DNA of 7,074 nt from Rhodoferax sp. UBA4127 (GTDB lineage: Bacteria > Pseudomonadota > Gammaproteobacteria > Burkholderiales > Burkholderiaceae_C), in the NCBI GenBank assembly GCA_002381045.1, contig DFWT01000159.1, positions 2,767-9,840 of the forward strand, in the 5' to 3' direction. Position 1 is the stretch's first letter, and every line of letters starts with the position of its first letter. A program made the translations under genes and the position numbers. Of this stretch, positions 5,848-7,074 are shown piece by piece. Below the pieces are notes generated by a model. The model was not told the DNA's origin and searched no databases. It was given only the letters and a program-made list of their open reading frames with translations.

Positions 5848-6345
5848 ATGCTGACCCTGCAATGGACCGACTCGCTGCTGCTTGACCTTCCGCAAATGGA
5901 CGACACCCACAGAGAATTTGTGGCCTTGTTGGACCAGGTGGTGAATGCCTCTGACGAAAAACTGCTGCCACTTTGGCAGGACTTGATTACCCACACCGAC
6001 GCGCACTTTGCCCGTGAAGACAGTTGGATGAAAGACACCGGGTTTGCCAGTAGCAACTGCCACACCACCCAGCACCAGATTGTGTTGCAGGTGATGCGTG
6101 AAGGCGGCAAGCGCGGAGATCGGGCCATCGTGCGGCAAATGGCCGATGAGTTGGGCATGTGGTTCCCGCAGCATGCACAAGCCATGGATGCCGCCCTGGC
6201 TTTGCACCTGCGTAGTGTCGGCAACGACCCCGCCACAGGTCAGGTTAAGCTGCCAGAATCCCTGCCCGCTCAAGCCATTGATCGCCGCGGTGGCAGCGCC
6301 TGCTCTACCGAGAATGGTCTAGTGCAGGAATGCGCTCAAGCGTGA
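5848..6345 (+). CDS. Bacteriohemerythrin (non-haem di-iron O2-binding protein) with C-terminal extension
   Basis: This 165-residue protein has all seven iron ligands of the hemerythrin fold: H21 (DDTHREF), H53-x3-E57 (HFARE), H72-x3-H76 (CHTTQHQ), and H109-x4-D114 (HAQAMD). Such proteins bind O2 reversibly at a di-iron centre in a four-helix bundle; in microaerobic bacteria they may deliver, buffer or sense oxygen. The start MLTLQWTDSLLLDLPQMDDTH is the usual family opening and has GGAAAGA (5834-5840) 7 nt upstream. The in-frame ATG at 5812 would add 12 atypical residues without a ribosome site and overlaps a candidate -10 box, so I rejected it. After D114 comes an unusual tail of about 45 residues with C152 and C162. 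No signal peptide or membrane segment is visible. It is divergent from the 2-oxoacid oxidoreductase operon, which suggests shared oxygen control. Confidence 0.9.
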   Translation: MLTLQWTDSLLLDLPQMDDTHREFVALLDQVVNASDEKLLPLWQDLITHTDAHFAREDSWMKDTGFASSNCHTTQHQIVLQVMREGGKRGDRAIVRQMADELGMWFPQHAQAMDAALALHLRSVGNDPATGQVKLPESLPAQAIDRRGGSACSTENGLVQECAQA

Positions 6346-6409
6346 AGAGCTCACTATAAATTTGATAACGTACACCCCATACAAAGCATAGAGAAACGTC
6401 TGTTTTCTT

Positions 6410-7057
6410 CTAAAGCAAAGCTGGCCGAGTCAGCACACCGAACACCTGATCCGGTGAGACCAACTCGTCCAACAAATGCTCAAACGCATCTAGCGGCAAA
6501 GGTTTGCTGAACAAATAGCCTTGGTACTGGGTACAGCCGTGGACCGCCAGGAAGTTGCGTTGCTCTGGGGTTTCTACGCCCTCGGCAATAACTGACAGCC
6601 CCAAACTGTTTCCCAGCACAATGACCGCACGGACAATAGCTGCGTCGTTGGCATCGATTGACAAGTCCCGCACAAAAGACTGGTCGATCTTCAATTGATC
6701 TAATGGCAGTCTCTTCAGATAGGCGAGCGAAGAATACCCGATACCGAAGTCATCCAGTGAAAATCTGACCCCAACCTTTTTGAGCTCAGTCATTTTGTAA
6801 ATGACTGCTTCGACACTTTCGAGCAGCATGCTTTCTGTCAGTTCAAGTTTTAGCTTGACCGGGTCCGCGCCGGTTAGCTCAAGCACCCTCAGCACCTGAT
6901 GAACGAAATCAGCTTGGTGAAATTGCTTTGCACTGACATTGACGGCAAGTGTGAGGTGGCGCTTTCGACTGTCGGCTTCCCAAACCTTCAATTGTTGACA
7001 AGCGGACTCCAACACCCAAAGACCCATCGGTAAAATCAGGCCCGTTTCTTCTGCTAG
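6410..7057 (-). pseudogene. EAL-domain c-di-GMP phosphodiesterase, 5'-truncated (C-terminal ~215 residues)
   Basis: The reading frame matches the C-terminal four-fifths of an EAL domain, the module that hydrolyses cyclic di-GMP. Counting from the ATG at 7025-7027 (205 residues), the visible motifs are NVSAKQF (30-36), LELTES (61-66), LDDFGIGYSSL (91-101), KIDQSFV (113-119), EGVET (149-153) and QGYLFSKPLP (169-178). Homology continues upstream as LAEETGLILP, then stops abruptly at about 7055; a TGA (7061-7063) lies in frame, and no frame of the last bases encodes the expected residues before LAEETG. The EAL signature itself, with the first metal-binding Glu, and any GGDEF or sensor domain are absent, so the product should be catalytically dead even if translated from the ATG at 7027, which has no clear ribosome site. 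Causes could be an insertion or rearrangement at about 7055 or an assembly error at the edge. Confidence 0.68.
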
Positions 7058-7074
7058 ACATCATGGTCGCCACT

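Noticed and set aside
5718..6273. Two long minus-strand open frames opposite the hemerythrin gene.
   Set aside because: Both overlap the hemerythrin gene, which has all iron ligands on the plus strand; their translations show no recognisable motifs and look like shadow frames.
6342..6410. Possible bidirectional terminator between the hemerythrin and EAL genes, from short arms GTGA/TCAC (6342-6354) and AGAAAC/GTTTTCT (6392-6408).
   Set aside because: The arms are only 4 to 6 bp, AT-rich or bulged, and no clear T-run follows; too weak to annotate.
1..7074. CRISPR array, tRNA or rRNA genes, complete insertion sequence.
   Set aside because: No spaced direct repeats, no tRNA-like cloverleaf, no rRNA sequence and no transposase frame were seen on either strand.

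Overview
The window looks like the chromosome of a Betaproteobacterium, most likely a Rhodoferax-like member of the Comamonadaceae. This is an inference from protein style, the moderately high GC content and the gene set (B12-dependent ribonucleotide reductase, bacteriohemerythrin, GGDEF/EAL-type signalling, 2-oxoacid oxidoreductase). No rRNA or other phylogenetic marker is present, so the assignment is tentative.

Layout, left to right. Positions 1-606 (+) carry the 3' end of a class II ribonucleotide reductase gene, nrdJ. It converges, 10 bp away, on a universal stress protein gene (617-1054, -). Positions 1124-5611 (-) hold a tight four-gene operon read from right to left: gamma, alpha and beta subunits of a 2-oxoacid:acceptor oxidoreductase (PorG/PorA/PorB type), then a 541-residue GltD-like flavoprotein with a C-terminal two-cluster ferredoxin domain. 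Positions 5612-5847 are a divergent regulatory region with two FNR-like sites and a strong hairpin. A bacteriohemerythrin gene follows (5848-6345, +). Positions 6410 to about 7057 (-) are an EAL-domain c-di-GMP phosphodiesterase gene that lacks its 5' part.

How the genes fit together. PorA and PorB together supply the thiamine diphosphate site and a proximal [4Fe-4S] cluster for CoA-dependent oxidative decarboxylation of a 2-oxoacid. No separate small PorD ferredoxin gene is present. The 541-residue protein appears to supply those clusters and, through its FAD and NAD(P) domains, to link the enzyme directly to NAD(P)H. This resembles phenylglyoxylate:NAD+ oxidoreductase of Azoarcus more than a simple pyruvate:ferredoxin oxidoreductase. 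The substrate cannot be decided from sequence.

Regulation and theme. An FNR/ANR-like box (5708-5721) lies where it could drive the operon, and a second one (5775-5788) is spaced as a class II activator site for the hemerythrin gene. An O2-labile enzyme and an O2-binding hemerythrin would then respond together to oxygen limitation. Class II ribonucleotide reductase, which works with or without oxygen, and a UspA-type protein suit the same lifestyle.

The most noteworthy points are the fused electron-transfer subunit, the divergent FNR-linked promoter region with its 5'-leader hairpin, tandem hairpins around the operon's last stop codon, and the abrupt loss of EAL homology at the right edge. 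Nothing here is clearly a wholly new system.
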